Assembly: GCF_001666755.1 (NCBI RefSeq)
Contig: NZ_LZJC01000002.1
Span: 1-43,971, forward strand
Reading direction: 5' to 3'
DNA: 43,971 bases
Source: Mycobacterium sp. E1214
GTDB taxonomy: Bacteria; Actinomycetota; Actinomycetes; Mycobacteriales; Mycobacteriaceae
Shown here: piece by piece, positions 35,063 through 43,713 of the stretch
Position numbering within the stretch: position 1 is the first letter of the stretch
Layout: every line of letters begins with the position of its first letter
Program-made: the position numbers and the translations under genes
The notes under the pieces: model-generated
What the model was told of the DNA's origin: nothing
The model's database searches: none
The model's input: only the letters and a program-made list of their open reading frames with translations

Positions 35063-36327
35063 ACGCGCACCTTGCCTTCGGCCGCCAGCAGGCCGATATC
35101 CGTACGAAAGTGGCTGCCGGGCAACCGAATCGAGCCGAGCAACTCGTAGGCCCGCGCCCGGGCCGCGGCCAGGTCGGCGCCCGCTCCCACCACTGACAGC
35201 ACCCGGCCGCCCGCGGAGACAATCTCGCCGTCGTCGCGGCGCGCCGTCCCGGCGTGCAGCACCCCGTCGGCTTCCGAGCCGACGATGACGTCGCCCACGC
35301 GGGGCCGCGCCGGGTAGTTCTCCGCCGCCAGCACCACGGTGACGGCGGCCCCGTCGGCCCACCGCAGTTCGCCGAAGTCGGCCAGGGCTCCGGTGCTCGC
35401 CGCGTAGAGCAGCTGACCCAGCGGCGATTCGAGCAGCGCCAGCACCGCCTGCGTCTCTGGGTCACCGAATCGACAGTTGAACTCGACCACCGCGGGGCCG
35501 TTGGCGGTGATCGCCAGGCCGGCGTAGAGCAGTCCGCTGAACGGGCTGCCGCGCCGAACCAGCTCTGCGGCAACGGGTTCCACGATGTTTCCGACGATGT
35601 CGGAATAGACGTCGTCGGGCAGCCACGGCACCGGCGCGTAGGCGCCCATGCCGCCGGTGTTGGGCCCGGTGTCGGCGTCGCCGACGCGTTTGAAATCCTG
35701 CGCGGCCAGCAGCGGAACGACGGTCTCTCCGTCGACCACGCAGAACAGCGACACCTCGGGCCCGTCCAGAAACGACTCCAGCAGCACCGGGTGGCCGGCC
35801 TCGAGGAGAGCGGCGGCGTGGGCGCGGGCCGCGGCGCGGTCTGCGGTCACCACCACCCCCTTGCCGGCGGCCAGGCGGTCGTCCTTGACCACCCAGGCCG
35901 GCTCCTGGACCGGGGGCCCGAACCGATCCAGGGCCGCGTCGAGGCGCGCCGGGCTGTCCACGAGCTCCGTGGCCGCGGTGCGCACGCCGGCCGCGGCCAT
36001 CACGTCCTTGGCGAACGCCTTCGATCCCTCGATCCGGGCGGCGTCCTTGCTGGGGCCGAAGCACGCGATGCCGGCCGCGCGTACGGCGTCGGCGACTCCC
36101 AGCACCAGCGGCACCTCGGGGCCGATGACGACGAGGTCCGCCCGCACGTCGCGCGCCAGGGCGACCACCTCCTCCGCCGAGGTGACGTCGACGTCGCGCT
36201 GCTCGGCCAGCCGGGCGGTGCCGGCGTTGCCGGGCGCGATGGCCAGGCCGTCGACCTGGGGGTCTTTGCGCAGCGCCAGCAGCAGCGCATGCTCACGGGC
36301 ACCGGAACCGATCACCAGGACGCGCAC
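35059..36327 (-). CDS. purD: Phosphoribosylamine-glycine ligase (GAR synthetase)
   Basis: A 422-aa ATP-grasp ligase, step 2 of purine synthesis. The N-terminal [13 protein letters not shown], the GPEVPLVLG segment, [16 protein letters not shown] (ATP-grasp), [12 protein letters not shown] and [12 protein letters not shown] are diagnostic and in order. A GTG start at 36327 follows a TAGTCT box by 8 nt, indicating a leaderless mRNA whose promoter lies at the end of the marR-like gene. Confidence 0.97.
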   Translation of the reverse strand: MRVLVIGSGAREHALLLALRKDPQVDGLAIAPGNAGTARLAEQRDVDVTSAEEVVALARDVRADLVVIGPEVPLVLGVADAVRAAGIACFGPSKDAARIEGSKAFAKDVMAAAGVRTAATELVDSPARLDAALDRFGPPVQEPAWVVKDDRLAAGKGVVVTADRAAARAHAAALLEAGHPVLLESFLDGPEVSLFCVVDGETVVPLLAAQDFKRVGDADTGPNTGGMGAYAPVPWLPDDVYSDIVGNIVEPVAAELVRRGSPFSGLLYAGLAITANGPAVVEFNCRFGDPETQAVLALLESPLGQLLYAASTGALADFGELRWADGAAVTVVLAAENYPARPRVGDVIVGSEADGVLHAGTARRDDGEIVSAGGRVLSVVGAGADLAAARARAYELLGSIRLPGSHFRTDIGLLAAEGKVRV

Positions 36328-36335
36328 GAGACGTC

Positions 36336-36341
36336 AGACTA
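36336..36341 (-). promoter_or_regulatory. Candidate -10 box (TAGTCT), leaderless promoter of purD
   Basis: TANNNT on the minus strand, 8 nt before the purD GTG. It lies just after the MarR-family gene stop on the same strand, so purD may be read both from here and from upstream. Confidence 0.4.
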
Positions 36342-36343
36342 GC

Positions 36344-36760
36344 TCAGCCGTCCGCGGAGATCCGTTCCAGCAGCTTCGTCAGCTCCTTTTGCTGCGCGGC
36401 GGTGAGGCGCTCGAGGCGCTTGTCAAACTCGGCGGAGAGCAGCGCGAGTCCCGCGGCGGCGACCTTGCGCCCGGCGCGGGTGAGCAGTAGGCGGTGCCGG
36501 CGCAGGTCGGCGGGGTCGATCTCGCGGCGCACGAAGCCGGCGGCCTCGAGCCGCTTGAGGTAGGCCGTCACGGTGGCCTTCGGCATGCTCAGGGTGGTCG
36601 CGAGCTCGGCCGGATAGGGGTGCTCGTCGATTTCCGCGAGCACGAACAGCTCCTTGGACTCCACGCCGAGCGCGCAGATGCCGGCCTCGGCGTCGGCGAT
36701 CACCGACAGCAGCACCCGGTAGTTCAGCGACCAGATTCTGGCCGGGTCGACGGCCGACAT
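36344..36760 (-). CDS. MarR family transcriptional regulator
   Basis: A 138-aa winged helix-turn-helix protein. The recognition region is AELATTLSMPKATVTAYLKRLEAAGFVRRE followed by the wing DPADLRRHRLLLT, then dimerization helices with the Leu-rich end. Length fits MarR. The ATG at 36760 (MSAVDPARIW) is chosen because longer frames cross the palindromic region and overlap the divergent aldo/keto reductase start. purD follows 17 bp downstream on the same strand. Its likely target is the divergent reductase gene, across nested palindromes at 36776-36809 (inference). Confidence 0.85.
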   Translation of the reverse strand: MSAVDPARIWSLNYRVLLSVIADAEAGICALGVESKELFVLAEIDEHPYPAELATTLSMPKATVTAYLKRLEAAGFVRREIDPADLRRHRLLLTRAGRKVAAAGLALLSAEFDKRLERLTAAQQKELTKLLERISADG

Positions 36761-36775
36761 TCGACTTGCCAGCTC

Positions 36776-36809
36776 GTTCAGATGTGAACTAGTTTGAGTA
36801 TGAACAAAC
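36776..36809. promoter_or_regulatory. Nested palindromes between marR-like and aldo/keto reductase genes
   Basis: GTTCA-GATG-TGAAC (36776-36789) overlaps the palindrome AACTAGTT (36787-36794), which abuts and overlaps GTTTG-N8-CAAAC (36792-36809). The patch is clearly richer in A+T than its surroundings. A TAGTTT hexamer (36790-36795) inside it can serve as the -10 box for the reductase gene. This is a typical layout for a MarR operator overlapping the promoter. Confidence 0.55.
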
Positions 36810-36843
36810 GCATGCTCGAACAATCTACCAGAAAGCGGCCGCC

Positions 36844-37929
<1,086 letters not shown>

Positions 37930-37932
37930 CGG

Positions 37933-38367
37933 CTATTTCCGTTCGCCGCCGTGCATCTTCAAGGCGGCGTCGACGTTGGCCTTCTTGTCCTCCCCGGATC
38001 CCCGCGCGGCGGCCTTCTTGCGCTTCGCGATCACCGCGTCGACCGCTCCGTTGAGCGCGGACCCCAACGGGAAGCCCAGGTAGTGGGTGAGGAAGAGGGC
38101 CATCTCCTTGAGTTCGGTCTCGTCGAGCTCGCCGTTGAGCAGGGCGGCGTTGATTTGAATCTCGGCCAGGTCGCGGTTCCCGATCGCGGTCACCGCGGTC
38201 AGTGTCATGATGCGCTTGTCGCGCATCGACAGGCCGGGGCGGGTCCAGATGCTGCCGAACAGGTGGTCGACGGTCAGGTCGAAATACGCGTCGCCCTCGA
38301 TGTTGGGCATCTCCCAGCCGTAGACCTCGTTCATCTTCTGCAGGCCCTTGCGGCGCTGTTCGTCCAT
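37933..38367 (-). CDS. Carboxymuconolactone decarboxylase (CMD) family protein (Rv0771-like)
   Basis: A 144-aa all-helical CMD-domain protein. It has the conserved LSMRDKRIMTLTAVTAIGN and ELKEMALFLTHYLGFP segments. It contains no cysteine, so it is not an AhpD-type peroxidase with a CxxC site and sits with the gamma-carboxymuconolactone decarboxylase branch. Real decarboxylase activity on muconolactone is unproven. The last 25 residues are Lys/Ala rich. It is the last gene of the aldA operon, directly abutting the preceding stop. Confidence 0.86.
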   Translation of the reverse strand: MDEQRRKGLQKMNEVYGWEMPNIEGDAYFDLTVDHLFGSIWTRPGLSMRDKRIMTLTAVTAIGNRDLAEIQINAALLNGELDETELKEMALFLTHYLGFPLGSALNGAVDAVIAKRKKAAARGSGEDKKANVDAALKMHGGERK

Positions 38368-39225
38368 TTACGGCCCTTCCTCGGTGTGCGGCACGCCCAA
38401 ACCGGCGGCCAGCCGCTCGTAGGCGATGTGCGCCAGCGGCAGCTCGACCGACATCGCCTCGCCCAACGCCAGCGCCAGGCTGAGGTCCTTCTCCCCCAGG
38501 CCGCGGGCGTGCACGAAGGACTCGTACAGGAAGTGGTCCGGCGCTAGGTCGTTCATGTCGTCGCGCACCATGATCGCTCCCGGGCCGCTGGTGAGCGCAT
38601 CGGTGTGCCGCACCACCCGGCCCAGCGCCTGCAGGTTCAGCCCGGCCGCCTCGGCCAGCTTCATGGCCTCGCACGCCGCCGCGTAGGACGTGAAGGTCAA
38701 CATGTTGCGCGCCAACTTCATTCGCGTGCCCGCGCCCGGCTCACCGGCGTGGATCACCAGCGACGCCCAGTGCTTGAACGCCGGCTTGATCCTCTCGTAC
38801 ACCTCCCGCTCGGCGCCGACCATGGTGGCGAGCTCGCCCCGGGCCGCCGCGGCCGCGCCTCCGCTGACCGGCGCGTCGACGATGTGCAGGCCTCGCGGTT
38901 TGTGTTCGGCGGCCAACTCGACGGCGGTGGTGTCGCTGATCGTCGAGTGGATCGCGATGACGGTGCCGGGTTTGGCGTGCCCGGCCAGCTGCCCGACGAC
39001 GTCGCGCACCTGGGCGTCGTTGAGCACCGTGACGTGGACGATGTCGGCGGTCGCCACGTCGGCCACGCTGTCCGCGACGCCGGCACCCTTTTCCACCAGC
39101 GGCGTCATCGCCTCGGTGCGGATGTCGTATACCGTGATCCCGCCGGGCCATTCGGTCATCCTGGTGGCCATCGGCGCGCCCATGTTGCCCAGGCCGATGT
39201 AGCCGAGCCTCAACTGCTCGGTCAT
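38368..39225 (-). CDS. NAD(P)-dependent beta-hydroxyacid dehydrogenase (3-hydroxyisobutyrate dehydrogenase-like, Rv0770)
   Basis: A 285-aa member of the 6-phosphogluconate/3-hydroxyisobutyrate dehydrogenase family. The N-terminal Rossmann motif is LGYIGLGNMGAPMA (7-20), the substrate loop DAPVSGGAAAA lies at 117-127, and the catalytic Lys170 is in RMKLARNML. The family oxidizes beta-hydroxy acids to semialdehydes. Together with the aldehyde dehydrogenase in the same operon this suggests stepwise oxidation of an alcohol/acid intermediate (inference). The ATG overlaps the SDR stop (4 bp). Confidence 0.9.
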   Translation of the reverse strand: MTEQLRLGYIGLGNMGAPMATRMTEWPGGITVYDIRTEAMTPLVEKGAGVADSVADVATADIVHVTVLNDAQVRDVVGQLAGHAKPGTVIAIHSTISDTTAVELAAEHKPRGLHIVDAPVSGGAAAAARGELATMVGAEREVYERIKPAFKHWASLVIHAGEPGAGTRMKLARNMLTFTSYAAACEAMKLAEAAGLNLQALGRVVRHTDALTSGPGAIMVRDDMNDLAPDHFLYESFVHARGLGEKDLSLALALGEAMSVELPLAHIAYERLAAGLGVPHTEEGP

Positions 39226-39971
39226 GAGCGGATGATCTGTCCGCCGTCGACGTTGAAGATCTGCCCGGTGATCCAGGCGGCGTCATCCGAGAGCAGGAAC
39301 AAGCACATCCCGACCAGGTCGGCCGGAGTTCCCATGCGCGACAACGGCAGTCCCTTGACGATGTCGGCGACGATCTCCTGCGGGGTGGTGGTCCGGTTGG
39401 CCTCGGTGTCGATGGGGCCGGGCGCGATCGCGTTGATGCGAATGTTCTGACCGCCCAGCTCGCGCGAGAGCTGTTGGGTCAGGCCGTTGACGCCGACCTT
39501 GGCCAGGCCGTAGAAGTTCGCGTACAACCATGCCGCCGTAGAAGATTGGTTGACGATCGCCCCGCCGCCCCGCTTGGCCATCTTCTTGTAGACCGCGCGG
39601 GTGCACCACAGCGCACCGTCGAGGTTGACGCTCATGAACTTCTTGTAGTACTCGGGATCGACGGTGAGCAGGAAGTCCAGCTTCATGCCGCCGAAGATCG
39701 CGGCGTTGTTCACCAGGTAGTCGATGCCGCCGTATTCGGCCAGCGTCCGGTCCGCCATCGCCTTGGCCGACGCCGGGTCGGAGACGTCGACCGGCACGGC
39801 CAGCGCGGTGCCGCCGTCGGCGGCGATCTGCTTGGCCACGCCCTCGGCGGCCTCGGCGTTGATGTCGGCCACGACAACGGCCGCGCCCTCGCGCGCCAGC
39901 GCTTCCGCGTAGGCCTGACCGATGCCGCCGCCCGATCCGGTGACGATGGCGACTTTGTTCTCGAACCGCAT
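39222..39971 (-). CDS. Short-chain dehydrogenase/reductase (Rv0769-like)
   Basis: A 249-aa classical SDR. The cofactor motif TGSGGGIG lies at 11-18, Asp37 after the second strand (VVADIN) favours NAD(H), NNAA is at 88-91, and the catalytic Ser144, Tyr154 and Lys158 are in YGLAK. The ATG at 39971 is chosen for its GAGAGGA ribosome-binding site 4 nt upstream, and a start at 39992 is the alternative. It lies 17 bp after aldA in the same operon. Confidence 0.92.
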   Translation of the reverse strand: MRFENKVAIVTGSGGGIGQAYAEALAREGAAVVVADINAEAAEGVAKQIAADGGTALAVPVDVSDPASAKAMADRTLAEYGGIDYLVNNAAIFGGMKLDFLLTVDPEYYKKFMSVNLDGALWCTRAVYKKMAKRGGGAIVNQSSTAAWLYANFYGLAKVGVNGLTQQLSRELGGQNIRINAIAPGPIDTEANRTTTPQEIVADIVKGLPLSRMGTPADLVGMCLFLLSDDAAWITGQIFNVDGGQIIRS

Positions 39972-39988
39972 GTTGTCCTCTCGGGGTG

Positions 39989-41458
39989 TCACTGAACGGC
40001 GGTGGCGATGGTCTTGATTTCCAGGTATTCCTCGAAGCCCGCCAGCCCCATTTCCCGGCCGTTGCCGGACTGCTTGTAGCCGCCGAACGGCGCGTCGGCG
40101 GAGTACCAGACACCGCCGTTGACGTTGACGGTGCCCACCCGCAGCCGCGACGCGAACGTCGCGGCCCGCTGCGGGTCGGCGCTGAACACGGTGCCGGACA
40201 GGCCATATGGTGAATCGTTGGCGATGCGCAGCGCGTCCTCGTCGCCGTCATGGGCGATCACGGTGAGCACCGGCCCGAAGATCTCCTCCCGGGCCGGGCG
40301 CGCGTCGTTGGTGAGCCCGGCGATCACGGTGGGTTCGATGAAGAAGCCCGCGTCCTTGTCGGCCGGCCTGCCGCCGCCGCACGCGAACGTCCCGCCCTCC
40401 TCGATCGCCAGGTCCAGGTAGCTCTGCACCCGGTCGCGCTGGCGCGCGGAAATGACCGGGCCGCAGACGGTTCCGGGCTTGTTGGGGTCGCCGGGCTTGA
40501 TGGACCCCATGGTGCCGGCCGCGATGGCGACCGCCTCGTCGTAGCGCGCGCGGGGCACCACCAGCCGGGTCGTGATCGCGCAGCCCTGCCCGGCATGCAT
40601 CGACGCGGTGAATGCGGCCACCGAACACGCCCCGGCCAGGTCGGCGTCGTCGAGCACCACGAACGCCGACTTGCCGCCCAGTTCGAGGAAGACCTTCTTG
40701 AGCGTGGCGGCGGCATCCGCCATCACCGCACGGCCGGTCGCGGTGGACCCGGTGAACGAAACCATGTCGACGCGAGGATCTTTCGCCAGCAGCGCGCCCA
40801 CGCCGTGGTCGCTGGAGGTGACGATGTTGACCACGCCCGGCGGAAAGTCGGTGTGGGAGGCGATGAGCTCGCCGAGCACCGCCGCGCACCACGGCGTATC
40901 CGGCGCGGGCTTGAGCACCACCGTGTTGCCCGCGGCCAGGGCGGGCCCCAGCTTGGCCAGATTGATCTGGTGCGGGAAGTTCCACGGCGTGATCGCGCCG
41001 ACGACACCGACGGCCTCCCGGGCGATGGTGCGCCGGGTCGGGATCCCCATCGGCGACGCCTGACCGAGATCCTGGCTCCACTGGTACGCCTCGGCGGTAT
41101 CCGCCGCAAAGCTCAAGTCCGCCACCGGCCCTTCCAATTGGGCGGCCGCCGTGAGCATTCGCGGGGCGCCGACCTCGGCGATGGTGATCTCCCGCAGCTC
41201 CTCGACGTGCTCTTGCATGGCGTCACGAAGTTGGCGCACGCAGCGCACCCGCAGCTCGGTGTTGCGGGACCAGTCGGTGTCGTCGAAGGCGCGGCGCGCG
41301 GCGTCGATGGCGCGTTCCATGTCCTGCGCATCGGCGTCGGCGGCGACCCCGAGCACCTCCTCGGTCGCCGGATTCACCGTCGGGAACGTGCCGGCGTTGC
41401 CGGTCGAAAGCTTGCCGTCGATGAAGAGTTCGCTTACGCCGTCGGCCAACAAGGCCAT
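39989..41458 (-). CDS. aldA: NAD(P)-dependent aldehyde dehydrogenase AldA
   Basis: A 489-aa aldehyde dehydrogenase. ITPWNFP carries Asn160, the cofactor loop FTGSTATG is at 235-242, the general base Glu259 is in LELGGKSA, and the nucleophile Cys293 is in HAGQGC. It oxidizes aldehydes to acids. The ATG at 41458 has GGGAGCGGGAA upstream and gives the family N-terminus, while the longer frame enters the promoter. It is the first gene of a four-gene minus-strand operon (aldA, SDR, hydroxyacid dehydrogenase, CMD). It faces a TetR gene over 209 bp that contains a promoter and a 16-bp palindrome. Confidence 0.95.
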   Translation of the reverse strand: MALLADGVSELFIDGKLSTGNAGTFPTVNPATEEVLGVAADADAQDMERAIDAARRAFDDTDWSRNTELRVRCVRQLRDAMQEHVEELREITIAEVGAPRMLTAAAQLEGPVADLSFAADTAEAYQWSQDLGQASPMGIPTRRTIAREAVGVVGAITPWNFPHQINLAKLGPALAAGNTVVLKPAPDTPWCAAVLGELIASHTDFPPGVVNIVTSSDHGVGALLAKDPRVDMVSFTGSTATGRAVMADAAATLKKVFLELGGKSAFVVLDDADLAGACSVAAFTASMHAGQGCAITTRLVVPRARYDEAVAIAAGTMGSIKPGDPNKPGTVCGPVISARQRDRVQSYLDLAIEEGGTFACGGGRPADKDAGFFIEPTVIAGLTNDARPAREEIFGPVLTVIAHDGDEDALRIANDSPYGLSGTVFSADPQRAATFASRLRVGTVNVNGGVWYSADAPFGGYKQSGNGREMGLAGFEEYLEIKTIATAVQ

Positions 41459-41519
41459 TTCCCGCTCCCGTCTGTGCGGCCACGCCAATCCATCAGCTCC
41501 GATAGACAGTTGTCCGGTG

Positions 41520-41535
41520 TGGTCCGATCGAACCA
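41520..41535. promoter_or_regulatory. 16-bp near-perfect palindrome TGGTCCGATCGAACCA
   Basis: Seven of eight positions are symmetrical (only the C/A pair at the fifth position breaks it). It overlaps the -10 hexamer of the aldA promoter (41532-41537) by four bases and lies 132 bp before the divergent TetR start. This is a strong candidate operator for that TetR protein. Confidence 0.55.
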
Positions 41536-41561
41536 TAGCCGTCGGGTTGTACGCCGTGCAA
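41532..41561 (-). promoter_or_regulatory. Candidate sigma-70 type promoter of the aldA operon
   Basis: On the minus strand TTGCAC (41561-41556) is separated by 18 bp from TATGGT (41537-41532). A transcript start near 41525 gives a leader of about 65 nt to the aldA ATG at 41458. Confidence 0.4.
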
Positions 41562-41655
41562 TAGCCGATCCCGCGCAGCGGCGCCAGGTTGCCGAAAATA
41601 GCGCAGTCAGCAGGTTGTTTGCCGACCGGCCTTGCTTCGCGGCCCCGGCATCGGA

Positions 41656-41661
41656 TAGCTT
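41656..41661 (+). promoter_or_regulatory. Candidate -10 box (TAGCTT), leaderless promoter of the TetR-CYP123 operon
   Basis: TANNNT followed by 6 nt and the GTG at 41668. Confidence 0.5.
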
Positions 41662-41667
41662 GGACAG

Positions 41668-42315
41668 GTGTCCAGCGATGCCCTGGTGGCGATCACGCCG
41701 CACGGCGAGCGCCCGCCCGGCCCACCGCCGCGCAATCGCCGTCAGGAGGAGACCTTCCGCAAGGTGCTCGCCGCCGGCATCGAGACGCTGCGCGAGAAGT
41801 CCTACGCGGACCTGACGGTGCGCGCCGTGGCCGCCCGCGCCAAGGTCGCCCCGGCCACCGCCTACACCTACTTCTCGTCCAAGAACCACCTGATCGCCGA
41901 GGTCTACCTGGACCTGGTGCGTGAGGTGCCCTACTTCACCGACGTCAACGACCCGATGGTCAGCCGCGTCGAGCAGGTGCTGCGCCACCTCACCCTGGTG
42001 GTCGCCGACGAGCCGGAGGTCAGCGCGGCCTGCACCACGGCGCTGCTCAGCGGCGGCGCCGACCCGGCGGTCCGCGCGGCACGCGACCGCATCGGCGCCG
42101 AGATCCACCGCCGCATCGCGTCGGCCATCGGGCCGGGCGCCAACCGGGCCACCGTCTCCGCGCTGGAGATGACCTTCTTTGGCGCCCTCGTTCAGGCGGG
42201 CAGCGGCGAGTTCACCTACCACGAGGTCGCCGACCGGCTGGCCTTCGTGGTGCGACACCTCCTGACCGGCGCCGAAAACACGGCCGAACGACCGATTGAG
42301 GACGGCGAGCGATGA
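41668..42315 (+). CDS. TetR family transcriptional regulator (Rv0767c-like)
   Basis: A 215-aa TetR protein. A flexible Pro-rich N-terminus (about 1-25) precedes the helix-turn-helix (28-72: TFRKVLAAGIETLREKSYADLTVRAVAARAKVAPATAYTYFSSK). The ligand domain follows. The GTG start is set by a TAGCTT box 6 nt upstream. Its stop overlaps the cyp123 start by 4 bp, so it is co-transcribed with the P450. It likely controls both its own operon and the divergent aldA operon through the palindrome at 41520-41535 (inference). Confidence 0.9.
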   Translation: MSSDALVAITPHGERPPGPPPRNRRQEETFRKVLAAGIETLREKSYADLTVRAVAARAKVAPATAYTYFSSKNHLIAEVYLDLVREVPYFTDVNDPMVSRVEQVLRHLTLVVADEPEVSAACTTALLSGGADPAVRAARDRIGAEIHRRIASAIGPGANRATVSALEMTFFGALVQAGSGEFTYHEVADRLAFVVRHLLTGAENTAERPIEDGER

Positions 42316-43529
42316 CCGTACAGGCGGGCGACCACGAGCTGGTTCTCGACCCCTACGACTACGACTTCCACGAGGATCCGTACCCGTACTACAAGCGGCT
42401 GCGCAACCATGCCCCGCTGTACCGCAACGACGAGCTGTCCTTCTGGGCGTTGTCGCGGCACCGGGACGTGCTGCAGGGGTTCCGCAACAGCACAACGCTT
42501 TCCAACAAGTTCGGCGTGTCGCTGGACCCGGCGTCACGCGGGCCGCACGCCAGCAAGACGATGAGCTTCCTCGCGATGGACGACCCGGCGCACCTGCGGC
42601 TGCGCACCCTGGTGTCGAAGGGCTTCACGCCCAGGAGGATTCGCGAACTCGAGCCGCGCGTCACCGAGATCGCGACCCGGCATTTGGACGCCCTGCTGGC
42701 CGGGGCGCAGGGGGGCACGGTCGATTACGTCGACGAGTTCGCCGGAAAGCTCCCGATGGATGTCATCTCCGAGCTGATGGGAGTTCCCGAGGCGGACCGC
42801 GTGCAGGTACGAGCCTGGGCCGACGGCGTCATGCACCGCGAGGAGGGCGTCACCGACGTCCCCCCGGAGGCAATCGAGGCCTCGCTCAACCTGATCGTCT
42901 ACTACCAGCAGATGGTGGCCGAGCGCCGGACGACGCCGGCGGACGACCTGACCACCGCGTTGCTCGAGGCCGAGATCGACGGTGACCGGCTCACCGACGA
43001 CGAGGTGCTGGGGTTCATGTTTCTGATGGTGATCGCCGGCAACGAGACCACCACCAAACTCCTTGCCAACGCGGCATTTTGGGGGCACAAAAACCCCGAC
43101 CAGCTCGCGCGGGTCTACGACGACGTCTCGCTGGTGCCGCTGTGGGTCGAGGAGACGCTGCGCTACGACACCTCGAGCCAGATCCTGGCGCGCACCGTGT
43201 CCGGCGAGCTGACCCTCTACGACACGACCATCCCCGATGGGGACGTCCTGTTGCTGTTGCCCGGTTCGGCGCATCGCGACGAGCGGGTGTTCGACAATCC
43301 CGACGACTACGTCATCGGACGCGAGATCGGCTCCAAACTCATGAGTTTCGGTAGCGGCGCGCACTTCTGCCTCGGTGCCCATCTGGCCCGGATGGAAGCC
43401 CGCGTGGCGCTCACCGAGTTGTTCAAGCGAATCCGCGGATTTGAGGTCGACGAGGCCAACGCCGTCCGCGTCCATTCCAGCAACGTCCGCGGATTCGCTC
43501 ACCTACCCATCACCATGGAGACCCGCTGA
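42312..43529 (+). CDS. cyp123: Cytochrome P450 CYP123
   Basis: A 405-aa bacterial P450. The I-helix motif is IAGNETTTK, the ExxR is in EETLRYDTSS, and the heme loop FGSGAHFCLG has Cys353. In M. tuberculosis cyp123 (Rv0766c) belongs to the CYP51 gene cluster, with an SDR and then cyp51 downstream. The same order begins here but is cut off by the fold-back anomaly in the next gene. The ATG overlaps the TetR stop (ATGA). The substrate is not established. Confidence 0.94.
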   Translation: MTVQAGDHELVLDPYDYDFHEDPYPYYKRLRNHAPLYRNDELSFWALSRHRDVLQGFRNSTTLSNKFGVSLDPASRGPHASKTMSFLAMDDPAHLRLRTLVSKGFTPRRIRELEPRVTEIATRHLDALLAGAQGGTVDYVDEFAGKLPMDVISELMGVPEADRVQVRAWADGVMHREEGVTDVPPEAIEASLNLIVYYQQMVAERRTTPADDLTTALLEAEIDGDRLTDDEVLGFMFLMVIAGNETTTKLLANAAFWGHKNPDQLARVYDDVSLVPLWVEETLRYDTSSQILARTVSGELTLYDTTIPDGDVLLLLPGSAHRDERVFDNPDDYVIGREIGSKLMSFGSGAHFCLGAHLARMEARVALTELFKRIRGFEVDEANAVRVHSSNVRGFAHLPITMETR

Positions 43530-43713
43530 TGCCCCGCTTCGCAGCCTTACCCGACCGTCGACCGGCGATCGTCGCCGGTGCCTCCTCCGGCATCGGCGAG
43601 GCCACCGCGATCGAGCTGGCCGCGCACGGCTTCCCGGTCGCCCTCGGTGCGCGTCGCGTCGAGAAGCTCGCCGACATCGTCGGCAAGATCAACGCCGACG
43701 GCGGCGAAGCGGT
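43529..43713 (+). CDS. SDR (Rv0765c-like), 5' part only, ending at a fold-back junction
   Basis: The ATG overlaps the cyp123 stop. The first 62 residues are a normal SDR N-terminus: cofactor motif AGASSGIGEA (16-25), LGARRVEKLADIV and NADGGEAV. After Val62 the forward frame stays open to the window end, but its translation (GADEVDLQLRLEL...) is not SDR-like. The expected continuation, a VTDPNSV/VLVAGAGDTYFGKL type sequence, is instead found on the opposite strand immediately downstream. The gene is therefore broken at about 43713 in this sequence. Confidence 0.8.
43639..43713 (+). repeat. Left arm of a 75-bp inverted repeat inside the SDR gene
   Basis: Reverse-complementary to 43896-43970 with one mismatch (43647/43962). 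The inner 66 bp (43648-43713) are exact. The spacer is 182 bp. Confidence 0.92.

Noticed and set aside
36778..36813. An 11-codon minus-strand frame (MRLFILKLVHI) upstream of the marR-like gene as a leader peptide
   Set aside because: It is composed almost wholly of the palindromic operator bases and has no ribosome-binding site. The composition is explained by the AT-rich operator.
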